A DNA stretch of 64,000 nt from Metaphire vulgaris (taxonomy: Eukaryota > Annelida > Clitellata > Crassiclitellata > Megascolecidae): positions 2,957,101-3,021,100 of the forward strand of contig CM030863.1 of the NCBI GenBank assembly GCA_018105865.1, read 5' to 3'. The notes below the pieces were generated by a model. The model ran no database searches and had not been told where the DNA came from. It saw only the letters and a list, made by a program, of their open reading frames with translations. Below are positions 11,215 through 22,221 of the stretch, piece by piece (the first letter of the stretch is position 1; each line of letters opens with the position of its first letter). Both the position numbers and the translations under genes were made by a program.

Positions 11215-13017
11215 ACGGTTGTCACAGTCTCTCTCTCTGTATACCTGTCTGTCTTTCTATTTGTAGCCTTATTCAATCACACACGCACACACACACTCAA
11301 TCTGTCTGTTTCCATTGTCCTTGCATGTCAGTTCCTATATATATGTGGGCTATCTACTGCCCCGCCAGGTGGGCGGAGTTTATAGCATATGATGGCCTGC
11401 GCTCTAAGCCAGGCTGGCAGCACTGGCCTCAGCCAAAGCCCCGCTCTGCCTTTATGGGGCGGAGCAGCTAAGGAGTTATACTTCAAGTTATCATTTCGGA
11501 AAACGATTATTCTTTTATGCATATTTCTATTTCGGACGAAATTGAATCGTGTCGCATTACATTTTAATCAGATTTGATGCACGTTAATGCAGTAATTTAG
11601 TATGCTTAGTAAAATACTAAATATAATCGCGATTTCATCACAAAATCCAAACTTTGTGAGAGGCCCTTTTATCGTGATGTTTCTCAAATACGAGTATAAT
11701 TCAATAATAATTAGGCGATTTTTGCTGACTTATTTGTAAAAATCTAGACAATTTTTGGAAATAACAACGATGGCATATTGAACTACATAGCTCACTAAGC
11801 ACGTCGGTATAGTTCAATTGCAGTTAAATGTCAAAATTATGGGTTCAATTTGTAGACAAAGATTAAAGGGACTCGGAAAAAGCCACCTAATGATTAAGGC
11901 CACATAATCGTGCGATTTTACGGACGCCGAGGCCCTTTAATAGGGGTATAATACTTATAATAATAATAATAATAATAATAATGTGGTGTAAATAAATCCC
12001 TGCCGGACCCCCGTTTAAGGGCAGGGGAGGAAAGGGAGGACAGGGAAGGGGGGAACCTGCTTCCAGCAGTCAGGGGGGGATGGGCGCCCCTGAATACAGT
12101 TACAAAGTGAATGGTCCCATTTCTAAGTCCCATTTCCACCAAAAATTCGACAAACTGTGAATGACACTAAAACTTTCAACCGACATTAGAGAATTCATAG
12201 ATCTGCAATCAACATCAACTTGAATGTCAAAAAGTGAAATAAATATGTGGTGCAGTTGTCATACCGTGTTCATAGACATTCTTGAATGATCCACTTCTAA
12301 GCAAATAGACAAATGCTAGAAAAACGCTTGGATATAACATTTTACTTATCTACTTATCTACACACTGTAAAAACAACAGCCTCGTATTTACACCGTTTTA
12401 TCTATTCCTGCAAATGATCAGGAGTATGAAATAGAGTCAAAGAGGACAAAAATAGTCGGCATTTAACAAGAAATCGCTCAGGGCTATAGTTATAATACTA
12501 TCAACACACAACAATAAGGTCTCTGTACAGTGTATGCCTCTACTGTACAAGTCTCTATGAATAATATCGGATTAACATACCGAATAAGAGACGCAAGCAA
12601 CACTAATTATGGACCGAGGACGCATAGCTCCACAATTGGCCTATTCATTAGGAAATTGTCATTAAAGGAAAGAAGACATCGTACGTAATAAGATAGAGAC
12701 CTCAACATTTTTTCCATTCTAAACAGTGTTGAATATATGAGATATTTGAGGAAAGAGGATCTTTTCGCTACTATATCTGTAGGCTATAGCTGCCAAATAC
12801 CATCAAGAAATTCGTAGATCTGCGACTGGGCTCTTTGCAAGGAGGCGGTGCCTCTCAGCTGTCTTGCCAACGCTTTTGTGCACGTACACCCAATGACCAT
12901 ATTTTGAATCACCTACTGTGGTAGAAAAACAGCAAAATAAATAAATTAAATGAATAAATTAAAATTTAAAAATTAAATTTAAAAAATAACAATTAAAATA
13001 TAACATATATGTCTCGT
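11215..13017. other. intergenic; only an (AAT)n tract seen
   Basis: An (ATA)n run lies at 11956-11984 and a G-rich patch at 12010-12085. I see no gene or bounded element in the rest. Confidence 0.5.
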
Positions 13018-13030
13018 GGCAGTAATGATG

Positions 13031-13150
13031 CTGAAGGTGGTAGTGGTAGTAGTAGTAGTAGTAGTAATAGTAGTAGTAGTAATAATAATAATAATAATAA
13101 TAGTAGTAGTAGTTGTTGTTGTTGTTGTTGTGATGATGGTGGTGGTAGTA
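13031..13150. repeat. compound trinucleotide microsatellite (AGT, AAT, GTT, GGT)
   Basis: Consecutive AGT, AAT, AGT, GTT and GGT trinucleotide blocks. Confidence 0.95.
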
Positions 13151-13202
13151 ACATATAAAATGAAATAATAATAAAAAATAATAATATTACAAATAATAGG
13201 AC

Positions 13203-13546
13203 CAGGCCCGCCGAGAGAAATTCCGGGCCCCTGTGCAGAAGGGGCGGGCGGGCCCCTGACAAGTTTTAAAATTGCCGATGACCTTTTTTTGCTTGTCATT
13301 GATTTGACGAAACGGCGTTGCAACTCTCGAAAACTAGTGCTTAATTTTTTTGTTTGTCGCCTTTTTCACGCTGTTTATGATGTCCTCTGCGCCCGGGCCT
13401 GCCTCGTCGGGCCTCTGTGCATATAACATGGCGACCTCCTTATTTGTATTATTACTGTTAATAATACATCTTCATCATCGGCCCGGGACCCCTTCAGGCC
13501 GCCGGGCCCCGGTGCATTTGCCTCCTGACCCCTCTCGGTGGCCCTG
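13203..13546. mobile_element. hAT-like MITE, family D (CAGGCCCGCCGAGAG)
   Basis: Starts CAGGCCCGCCGAGAGAAATT and ends CCTCTCGGTGGCCCTG. Flanking 8-mers AATAGGAC and AATAGGAG match 7/8. The GATGACCTTTTTTTGCTTGT motif is at about 13278. Confidence 0.82.
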
Positions 13547-13584
13547 AATAGGAGCAGCAGTAGTATAGCAATGCTAGTGATAGC

Positions 13585-13690
13585 AGTAAGTAAATAAGTA
13601 ATATTTAATTGATCTCTATAGCGCTTTCGAAAGCAGGTACCGTTGTAGCTGCTTATTCATAGGCGTCTGTTTTTCGTCATTTAAGCCTAG
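13585..13690 (-). mobile_element. SINE/LINE 3' tail fragment
   Basis: Minus strand AAAGCGCTATAGAGATC followed by a TTAC-type tail, like other retroposon ends here. Confidence 0.35.
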
Positions 13691-13739
13691 AATTGACATC
13701 TAAAAACAGTAGCATTGATAGATAGTCTATGAAAGCTGT

Positions 13740-13980
13740 AATTGAATGGCTGGGTGGAATAAGGAGGTAACTGTGTCCGACCCCCCAATGGTTTAAGTAT
13801 CAATAACAATAAGAGGGGTAACTGCATTTACTTCCATATTTCAACGGACCCTTCAACTGATATTTTCACCACTAAGGGGGTAACTTGGTTTACTTCCTTA
13901 TTCCTCTGGGCCCTTCAATTGACAACCTGACCATTAAGGTGGAACTGCTTTAACTCCTTATTCCACCCAACCATTCAATT
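13740..13980. mobile_element. MITE with 26-bp inverted ends
   Basis: AATTGAATGGCTGGGTGGAA at 13740 matches the complement of TTCCACCCAACCATTCAATT ending at 13980. The interior holds three degenerate GGGTAACT...CTTCAA palindromic blocks. A TGTA duplication is possible but short. Confidence 0.6.
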
Positions 13981-14721
13981 GTAATTGCCATATAGCAACG
14001 ACTCGCACGAGCGATATTTGGCACATAGTGGGCTCTTCACAACCAAAGAGGCGGTTCCCTTATAGCAAAGTTCTTGTTGGTGCTTTTGTCGGTGTTCGGT
14101 TCGCCATATCGATCGAATATTTTGTTTTGCTATGATCGAACCAGAGGACACGGCATATTTTAAACAGTTTTTAGTGCAAGAGTTGGACAGATGGAATGAA
14201 CTGGATGAGAGGATAGTAATGGCTGAACTGTTCAAAATAAACCTCAGTAGTTTAGGATATTAGATTGGACGGGAACAGCAGTGGTTCTCACACAGGGCAG
14301 TCCCTACTGAACCACTTTAAACCTTGTTATATTATATTATATTATTATATTTGCTCGTTTGAATCTGACTGTCTCTTTCTGGATTTCTTTGCAAGAATTC
14401 GTAACTGTCGGCAGTGAAATATGTCTCTGGCATTCAGCAAACCCAGAGACTACTAAAGAGAAAAAAATCGCTAGCTGAGAGTACTCGACAAAACGTAAAG
14501 TTCATGTTTTGTCACGAATGTAACACTAGAATAGCAACCGTGACCAGTTTCATGTTGACAGCCAAAAGCGCAACAAACGGCGTCTGTACATTACTGCTAT
14601 GCTTAGCAGCGGATCCAAAGGTCTTTGCTGGGAGGTCGCAATTGAAGGTTTTCAGTTGCCACAGACCTCTGCCCACTAGGGCGCCTGTAGCCTTAGTGTA
14701 GAGGGTTGTATGGCTTCAGAA

Positions 14722-14888
14722 CAGTGTTTTATCCATAGTCTACTCCAGGCCTTTGGGGGGATTGACTTGGCTGGAGGGGAAAAGGCACAGTTTAATGCAA
14801 AATTTGTGTAAGTGCTGAGATTTCTTTTAGGGGGGATGTTGAGGCTTTAGGGGGGAATCTCCCCCTAACAGGCCTGGATAAAATACTG
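14722..14888. mobile_element. hAT-like MITE, family C
   Basis: Starts CAGTGTTTTATCCATAG and ends GGCCTGGATAAAATACTG. Perfect TSD CTTCAGAA at 14714-14721 and 14889-14896. Confidence 0.92.
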
Positions 14889-15396
14889 CTTCAGAATATC
14901 ATAGCAAACCTTTAGAACACAAATGTTTGGATGTTAATGACTTATTTAAACGATAAACGCTCAAAATCCCTTTTAAGCAAGTCTGAAAATGAACGTATAT
15001 TATATATGCTATATTAGTTTTCCACTAGTCAGTTAGTTAGTTGGTTAGCTACTGTGACTTATCTATGGCTATAAGGCTCAGTATTCTGTATTGCGACCAA
15101 ATGTTTTATCAGCAATAGTCCTGCAACGGGCTAAACAGCTAACGAAAGAACTGAATGCTACTCTAAATATTCAACACCCTTCAGCAAGAATATGAGTCGC
15201 TTGAACGAACATGGGGATGTTTGGCTGCCACGCTTTGTTCAAATCTTAGTCTGAGGCTAGTTGAGGGTTGAGCGCTGAAAAATCAGACCTTTTAGTGCAG
15301 CAGACGTATTCATTGATATTCAACGAAGTATTCTATCGAGTGTATCGTTAGAATATAGCCTACGTTAATAATGCAATAACATTTCTGTGCTTGGAA
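14889..15396. other. upstream region of the P450 gene
   Basis: No coding or repeat feature is recognisable. It should contain the P450 promoter and 5' UTR, but I cannot assign a TATA box with confidence. Confidence 0.4.
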
Positions 15397-18300
15397 ATGT
15401 CTCTGTTTATAGAAGTCGTTCTCGTTTTGCTTATTATTGCCGTTGTACGATTTGCTGTTCGAAAATGGAGTGGAAACGGAGATCCCGGACGTCGTTATCC
15501 TCCGTTTCTTCCATCTCTTCCTTTGGTTGGATCACTCCCGTTCCTGAGAAATTTCAACAATCTTGGAGCATTTCTCATGCAAAAATCGTTTCAGCTCGGT
15601 CCGATATTTAGCTTTCAAGCCGGTAGCAAGTAAGTATCAACAATTGATATCATTTGGTCTTTGGAATCCTTTGGAAATCAGAACCTAAGTTATAAAAACG
15701 CTTGTTTTTGTACATTTTTAAAATCAGAAAATATCTTAATAATCTTGGAGTTACCGTCATTTAAACTATTCAAGTGTCTATTTCTTGTATTAGGTACGTA
15801 TTAATTTTAAATTCGAGAGAAGCGATCGAAGAGGCTCTGGTGAAGAACTCGAGAATGTTCTCATCAAGACCAGAAATGTTCATTGAAATAATCGGAAATA
15901 GAAACAGGAAAGGTTTGTGATTCAACTATTATGAATGTTAACTCTAATACGATTTGCAATTATTGGCGCACATTGAAAAGAGCATTTCTATAAGTATTTG
16001 CAGTGCAATAAATTGGTGCCATGACAAAATGTCACCGGACAAAATGTCACGGACAAAATGTTACGGACAAAATGTAATGGGGACAAAATGTCACCAGACA
16101 AAATGTCATGGGGACAAAATGTCCGCGGACAAAATGTCACCATTACTCTAACCCTAACCCTAACACTAACCTTAACCATAAACTGCGGACATTTTGTCCC
16201 CATGACATTTTGTCTGGTGACATTTTGTCCCCGTGACATTTTGTCCGTGACATTTTGTTCGGTGACATTTGTCCGGGCACGAATAAATTAGTATCAAATC
16301 TAGTTCGTAACTCCTTAATACCTGCCACAGGCCCTCTTGCCACACATTGCCAAAGGCTTGCTTACAATCTAGGAAGTAAGTTGTTGTATAAAGTTCTGTT
16401 TATTTCACACATTTTCTCCGCTAGTTGCTTCAATACAAACATTTGATTTATTGTCCCACTGCTCGCTCTGAATCCAGCCTAGTCTTCTGCCACAATTTCT
16501 TCTAATTGCTATTAAAGCCTCTTTTGCATCTCTTTTCTTATCCTTAATCGCCTATGAATAAACAACCATTATATTACATTCACGAGATTTTATTTTTTCA
16601 CTAACCTACCAGTGGCGGCTCCACCGGGAAGGCCAAGTGGCCCGTGCCCCCCCCTATTGAGTGCCTGTCCCCCTCCCAATGGCCCTCCCAGTTGGGACCC
16701 TACCCTTAATGCTACATACATTAAACAACAACTGGTCGGCCCTCCATGATTAGAAGTTGCCACCCCAACGGCCCCCCACTTGCCAAATCCTAGAGCCGCC
16801 ACTGTAACCTACCATGTGAAAATAGTTCTAACATGGGTTGTAAGAATACACACAAAAGTAGGGGTTCAATTTTGATTTGAATTCTACAAGTTGCATAATT
16901 TTCTCATATATTCTGAAAAAATTTTCATCTGTGGCTTTGATCAATTGTCTGTTTTAAGACGGTTTCTTAGGACTCGCAGTTAGAGCTTGATATCGTGTGT
17001 GGAATTTCTAAGAATAGTTATAAAATAAGTATTTTGTGCCACTCATTGGCTTAATTCTTGTAATGTTTCGCCTTATTAACCCTCATAAGAGGGTACGTTA
17101 TTCAATTTAAGCCATACCTCTACAACGAACTAATTTTTAGTGCAGCCTAATAGATCTACGGTTAATTTTCCACTTTACGGCTGGTACATGGTTAAGCATT
17201 GTAACAAATACAATTGTTATTATAATTATTATTGATGCAGGCATAGTGTTCACTGATTCTACTCCGACGTGGAAGAGAACCCATAAGATTGCTTTGACTA
17301 TCTTCAAAGAAGTTGGATATGGAGTTAAAAACGCAATGGAAGAAATGATTTTGACGGAGGCGGAGTCAATGATAGATTTCATCCTGAGAAAGTCAGGAAA
17401 GGCGTTTGAACCGCACGATTTGTGTCTGCTGATATCGTCCAACGTGATGACGACTGCCATGTTTGGCTACAGACGAGACTATGATCTTGGAGTTTCAAAT
17501 TTTGTCGCAGAAATAAAACGATTAGCCACACTGCTGGATTATGTGTACGATATAGCGCCAGTCTTACGATATATTCCACCATTCAATAGAAAGGTCACGG
17601 ACATGCTCGACTGCAGCAGGAAATTGTATGTCATGCTTGAAAAAGAAATCGAACGCAGTTTACAGAACCAACTAAACAACTGCTTTGTACGAAGGTATAT
17701 CGAGATGGAAGGACCTGCGTATGACCGAGAAGGACTTAATTACTTGCTCCGAGACATATTTACTGCGGGCACTGACACAACAGCTGAAACTCTGCAGTGG
17801 ACATTTGCAACTTTAGCCGACCACCAGGAGGTTCAAGCCAAACTAAGCGACGAAATCGACTCCCGAATACCGAAGGATCGCCCGCCAACGTTGCAAGATG
17901 AAGCCCAACTGCCCTACGTTGCCGCAACTTCTCTGGAACTGTTGCGTTGGCGAACGTTGGCTCCGTTGTCGCTGCTAAGATCCACATCGTCCGAATCCAT
18001 CCTCAGTGGCTACTATATTCCAGCTAATGCAATGGTATGGCTAATTTTTGATAGAGTTCGCAACTTTTGTATAAGCAAGGCAGTGAAATTGAAGTCTGAA
18101 TAACGGTTATTATTAGATGAATGCTTTTTTAAATATGATGAACGTTCGAATATCAAAACGCGTACAGACGAAAATTTTAAACACGAATGTTTAAAAAGTT
18201 GTAGTTTGATCCTGATTGTTAAACAAATTGTAGTTTGCAGAAACTTATGCGTGCAATAGAATTAGAAACAAGACAACTATAAGTAGTTTATTATTAGTAT

Positions 18301-20507
18301 TACTATTAGTAGTATTAGTATTGCTATTAGTATTAACTATTGATATTAGTAGTAACTATTAGTAGTATAATAAAATACTGGCCTTTGAAATGTGGTGCTT
18401 CAGAAGAATCTTGGAAATTAGCTGGCAAGAGAGAATAACAAATGAAGAGGTACTAAAGAAAATTGAGAAAAGAGACAACTCCTGACAGAAATTATAAACA
18501 GTTTGAACTCAGTATGCTGGACACATAATGCTAACAAATAAAAGTCCTATTAGAGGGGCAGATATGAGGTAAACAGAGCCAGAGGAAGACCTAGAAGAGA
18601 CTGGCTGGACGACGTTAAGGAACACATACAGGAAAAGAACTTGGAAGACTAAAAAGGATTGCTGAAGACAGAACGAAGTGGAAACAACTCATGACCGTCA
18701 ACCTTCAGATATGAAGATGACACATAATGATGATTATGATTAGTAGTATTAGTAGCAAGAGGTTGTAATGACCCAGTAGTCTGACTCTAAATGAATAAGA
18801 GTCGTTTCAGTGGCTTTGCGTGGATTGCCAACGCCCGGGAAACACCAGTGATTGAGCCTCCAACTTGTCCCCTGAAATGTCTTGACAAGCAAAAAAAACG
18901 TCATCGCTTTAAATCCCCGCATTGCAATAAGTTACCTATACAATTCGTCTTTGCGAATGACATATTCAGTGTTTATTCTAGGCCTTCTCTGGGAGGGAAT
19001 TCCCCCTCCCCTCCCCTCCCCGCCCAAGTTTGAATTTTCCCTCAAAAATATTTTGACATTTTGGCAAGTAGTATGACTTCCCCAAAGTCTGTCCCCCCAA
19101 AAAAATTTAAACTCCCCAATGTCTAGGTGGCTAGAATAGCCACTGGACATATGTAGACCGATTGTAGTCAAGATACAGAAGGTCATTGCATTTAAAAGAT
19201 ATCGAAATTAATGAAAGTCGAGTTACACATCGGTTCATGCAGCAAGTCAATGGTAATTGTCTCGGCAATTCAGAAAAAGATTTTATAGAATGTTAAAAAC
19301 TGTCTTTGATGCTGCCATCCAGGGACGTCATTTCATTGTTTTCCATGGGGGGAGGCAAGACTTTCGACTGCAAGGCAGGCAGTATTTTTTAAAACACCTA
19401 TGCAGTATGCAAATTGGTCTTTGTCCATAGTACATGCTACATACGATACTACACAGTACATACCAGTGATTGTAATAAAATAATAAAAACAATTGAGAAC
19501 GCAATGATTTTAAAAACACAAAAATTCGCGAAAATTTCCCCTCAAACTATCAGGGATCAACTGCCCTCCCCTCCCCAAAATGACGTCCCTGTTGCCCTCT
19601 AAAATTTATTATTTATTTCAATCATAGGTCATAACGAATCTGTACGCAGTGCACAGTGATCCCAGAATCTGGAAGGATCCGGATGTCTTTCGTCCAGAAA
19701 GATTCTTGGACGAGGATAACAACGTAATTAACAGGGACCGTGTCATTCCTTTTGGCCTCGGTAAGCTTTGAACCGGAGCGATATCATCAGTGGCGGTTCC
19801 AGGAATTCTTGGTGGGGGGATGAAAATGTGTTATTGGAAGTTTGTGGGGGATGCAAAGTGAAAAAGAAAAACAAGTAAAAAGAGAAAAAGGTCATTGTTA
19901 GTAGTGTTTTGCTCACTAAATGTTAAGAAACCTTGACAAAAAAGGCCGACAAGCAGGAAAAAGAAGACAACTTCAATAGCGCCGTGGCAGAGCGATGGTG
20001 CTCAATGGTGCTCAATTGAAGCAGCTGACTCTTTCCATTCATGATATTCAATGACAGTTAAAATGCAGTTCCTTTATATGTGTTGTGTCCACTTTGCTGG
20101 GATTCTGGTATTTTCACTCTCAACAGATTCTGTCCTTGGCCAGTTTTAGGCAGTAGCCTACATTTTAATTTGCCATTGTTTTTGTCGGAGTCAATATTCT
20201 GAATTCTTCTATAGCGCCACATTTCAAGGCTTTTATCTCCTGTTGTCTTACAGTGTAGAGTTAGCAAAATGCAGGATTCGTGGACAGAGATACTTTGACG
20301 TTGTATCTTTTATCTTTCAGGACGCCGTTCCTGTTTTGGTGAAGTCTGGCGCGTGCGGAGATTTTTCTCATTTTGACCAGTTTGATGCAGCGGTTTGTTG
20401 TCCTTCCGCCAGAGGGACAAGAGAAAGTGGACGTCAAACCGGTATTACCTGTTTCAATTAACTTGATTCCTCAGCCATATTCCATCCGCATTATTGAAAG
20501 ACACTGA
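15397..20507 (+). CDS. cytochrome P450, clan 2 (CYP2-like), 5 exons, one frameshift
   Basis: Haem-thiolate monooxygenase of the ER membrane; substrate unknown. Exons: 15397-15629, 15794-15912, 17241-18034, 19628-19760, 20321-20507, all with GT/AG borders and consistent phases. About 488 residues, normal for CYP2. Start is the first ATG before the anchor (LFIEVVLVLLIIAVV, residues 3-17), followed by a proline-rich hinge (PPFLPSLPLVG). The I-helix has AGTDTT (about 293-298), the K-helix ELLR, then FRPERF and the haem loop FGLGRRSCFG with Cys about 431. Odd: the C-helix WxxxR arginine is histidine (WKRTH). One base is missing in exon 5 just after the haem loop (about 20346-20352). The downstream frame still reads to a normal C-terminus and TGA. 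Introns hold a foldback, MITEs and LINE debris. An indel error or a recent null allele are both possible. Confidence 0.9.
16015..16281. mobile_element. foldback element of tandem GGACAAAATGTCAC units with telomere-like core
   Basis: The left arm repeats GGACAAAATGTCAC-type 14-mers and the right arm their complements (GTGACATTTTGTCC). The loop is CTAACCCTAACCCTAACACT-like. A perfect 8-bp TSD AATAAATT lies at 16007-16014 and 16282-16289. It sits in P450 intron 2. Confidence 0.9.
16610..16804. mobile_element. hAT-like MITE, family E (CAGTGGCGGCTC)
   Basis: Starts CAGTGGCGGCTCCACCGGG and ends CCTAGAGCCGCCACTG. Perfect TSD TAACCTAC at 16602-16609 and 16805-16812. Lies in P450 intron 2. Confidence 0.93.
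18360..18735 (+). mobile_element. LINE 3' fragment in P450 intron 3
   Basis: Encodes NKILAFEMWCFRRILEISW then ERITNEEVLKKIEKRD and a decayed GRPRRDWLDDV-like stretch. It ends near TGATGATTATGATTAG. Same family as 9745-10455. Confidence 0.75.
18967..19145. mobile_element. hAT-like MITE, family A
   Basis: Starts CAGTGTTTATTCTAGGCC and ends GGCTAGAATAGCCACTG. Flanking 8-mers GACATATT and GACATATG match 7/8. Confidence 0.85.
19320..19591. mobile_element. hAT-like MITE, family B
   Basis: Starts CAGGGACGTCATTTC and ends AAAATGACGTCCCTG. Flanking 8-mers CTGCCATC and TTGCCCTC match 6/8. It ends only 36 bp before P450 exon 4. Confidence 0.8.
19789..20005. mobile_element. partial hAT-like MITE (CAGTGGCGGTTCC start)
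   Basis: A left end CAGTGGCGGTTCCAGGAATT and a CTTGACAAAAAAGGCCGACA motif are present. No matching right end is found. Confidence 0.45.
20056..20290 (-). mobile_element. LINE C-terminal fragment
   Basis: Minus strand CKTTGDKSLEMWRYRRIQNI resembles the ETWTL...LEMWxYRRI block of the local LINE family. It lies in P450 intron 4, antisense to the gene. Confidence 0.5.
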
Positions 20508-20673
20508 AAAGCACAGAGCAAAGAACCGTGGATGAAAGAAAAAAATATTTCCTATTAATCACTGATCTGCAAACTAGGAGAGACATGAATAGGAGGCTCT
20601 TAAGTTCTGTAGTCTTTAATCTGCTTTTCTGTGGAAGCCAGATTTTCATGGTACGGAGTATTTTCGCCGAATT

Positions 20674-20679
20674 AATAAA
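20674..20679 (+). promoter_or_regulatory. candidate P450 polyadenylation signal
   Basis: AATAAA, 167 bases past the P450 stop codon and before the 20751 transposon. Position fits, but this is unproven. Confidence 0.4.
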
Positions 20680-20750
20680 TCGGTTGTAATTTCTTACAAA
20701 TCCGTAGCAAATCGAATTTTTGCGCTATTCGTGGGTGGTAGATGAACGCA

Positions 20751-21728
20751 CAGAGATGGACATGGGTTGGGTTAACCCATGGGTTGGGTTGGGTTGGGTT
20801 GGATTGGGTTGGGTCATAAATTTAGGCAGTTGTGGTGGGTTGGGTTGGGTTGAGTTGCAAAACGCTGATTTGCACGTGGCACAGTGCGCATACCATATAT
20901 TGGTTATAAAAAATGGTTATCGTTTTCCGCATTTTCAAGTAACAAATCGCTACCGAACTGTCGCTGGCAATACTGGCTTATGACAGCTATTAGTTAAGCG
21001 ATGGGTCGTGGGTGGTGGTGGTTATATTCAGGACTGTCTTGAGCCTCTGGTTCTATTGATCTAAACACAGTTGTTCAAATATAATAGAGCATTAAAGTCA
21101 TATCTCCTTTGATCTATAAAACCCTCCTCGCCGTTGTGGCCCCCGTTGTGTTCTCGATATTGTGCAGCGTCATATGCCTATAGGTAGATGTTAATCCGCA
21201 GCCACGAGATATTTGCATAAGACCGGTGGAGATAAATAATTCAAAGCATTGGAATCGAGAACCGAAATTGATGAATGAAAGTTATTGTAGTCACTTTCTT
21301 TGAACCATCCACTGTAAATCCATCTTAATCCCCTTATTTCCTCCAATAACATTTATGAGCTACTGCGCCGAACTTTCTAAGCATATTATCTAATGGCTCT
21401 AGGGTTCCTTATTCGTTAGCTGAATTTTAGAGAGTATAGACCTGAGTACAAATCATAACTCGGACGTCAACCTTTATCTTTCAGCACGTCACTCACAATT
21501 ATAATGGCGAAAATATAGAGCGACACTGAGAGATATTTTTTAAAAATGATTTTCATGAATAGTTTTTTTGCTTATCAATACATTTGCTGAATTTGTTTAC
21601 AGAAGGACAAGAGGGTTGGGTTGAGTGAAAACCGGCAACCTGCCGGCATGGGTTGGGTTAGGTTGGGTTGGAGATCTGATGGGTCCATCTGGGTTGGGTT
21701 CTAAAAAATGGACCCATGTCCATCTCTG
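20751..21728. mobile_element. hAT-like element, family F, with (TTGGG)n segments
   Basis: Starts CAGAGATGGACATGGGTTGG and ends TGGACCCATGTCCATCTCTG. Perfect TSD TGAACGCA at 20743-20750 and 21729-21736. Both subterminal parts are degenerate GGGTT arrays. At 978 bp it is the longest of four family F copies here. No transposase frame is visible in the unique centre. Confidence 0.92.
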
Positions 21729-21775
21729 TGAACGCAAGAATTCACCAAGATGCAAATAATGTATTTGCATTTGAT

Positions 21776-22079
21776 CAGTGGCGTAGCCAGGATTTCCGAA
21801 AGGGGTTTTTGGTTTCGACATTGACCAAACTTTGCAAAATTTTTCTTATTTTTTAATGAGCTGACAAGCAAAGAAAAAAGGTCGTCACCTTCGTATTCTT
21901 CTAGTTTTTTTCTATTTTCTATAGCACTTTGAAATTATTTCGATCGGCAGCCAGCCAAGGGGGGGTTTGACCCCCAAACTCGCGTCCAAAAATGAAAAAT
22001 GCATGAAAAGCATGTACATTTTTTCCGTCGGTAGCCAAGAGGGGTTTTTACCTCCAAACCCCCTTTGGCTACGCCACTG
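21776..22079. mobile_element. hAT-like MITE, family G (CAGTGGCGTAGCCA)
   Basis: Starts CAGTGGCGTAGCCAGG and ends TTGGCTACGCCACTG. Flanking 8-mers CATTTGAT and AATTTGAT match 7/8. The GACAAGCAAAGAAAAAAGGT motif is at about 21861. Confidence 0.85.
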
Positions 22080-22221
22080 AATTTGATAGATTTAAGATTG
22101 GAAACCAATGTAACTCGTCCACAATTATGACATTTATTAATAAATCTCATTCGCTTGTTAACAACTATCCCACTAGTCTTCGTTATATCGGAAACAGTGA
22201 GTAAGTAGGTGAATCGGTCTG

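Noticed and set aside
14131..14262. 43-codon + frame from MIEPEDTAYFKQ to NLSSLGY
   Set aside because: Looks protein-like but is short and matches no family I know; no splice sites or neighbours to support it.
16140..16185. Telomere
   Set aside because: The CCCTAA-like run is the short loop of a foldback element with a target duplication, not a chromosome end.
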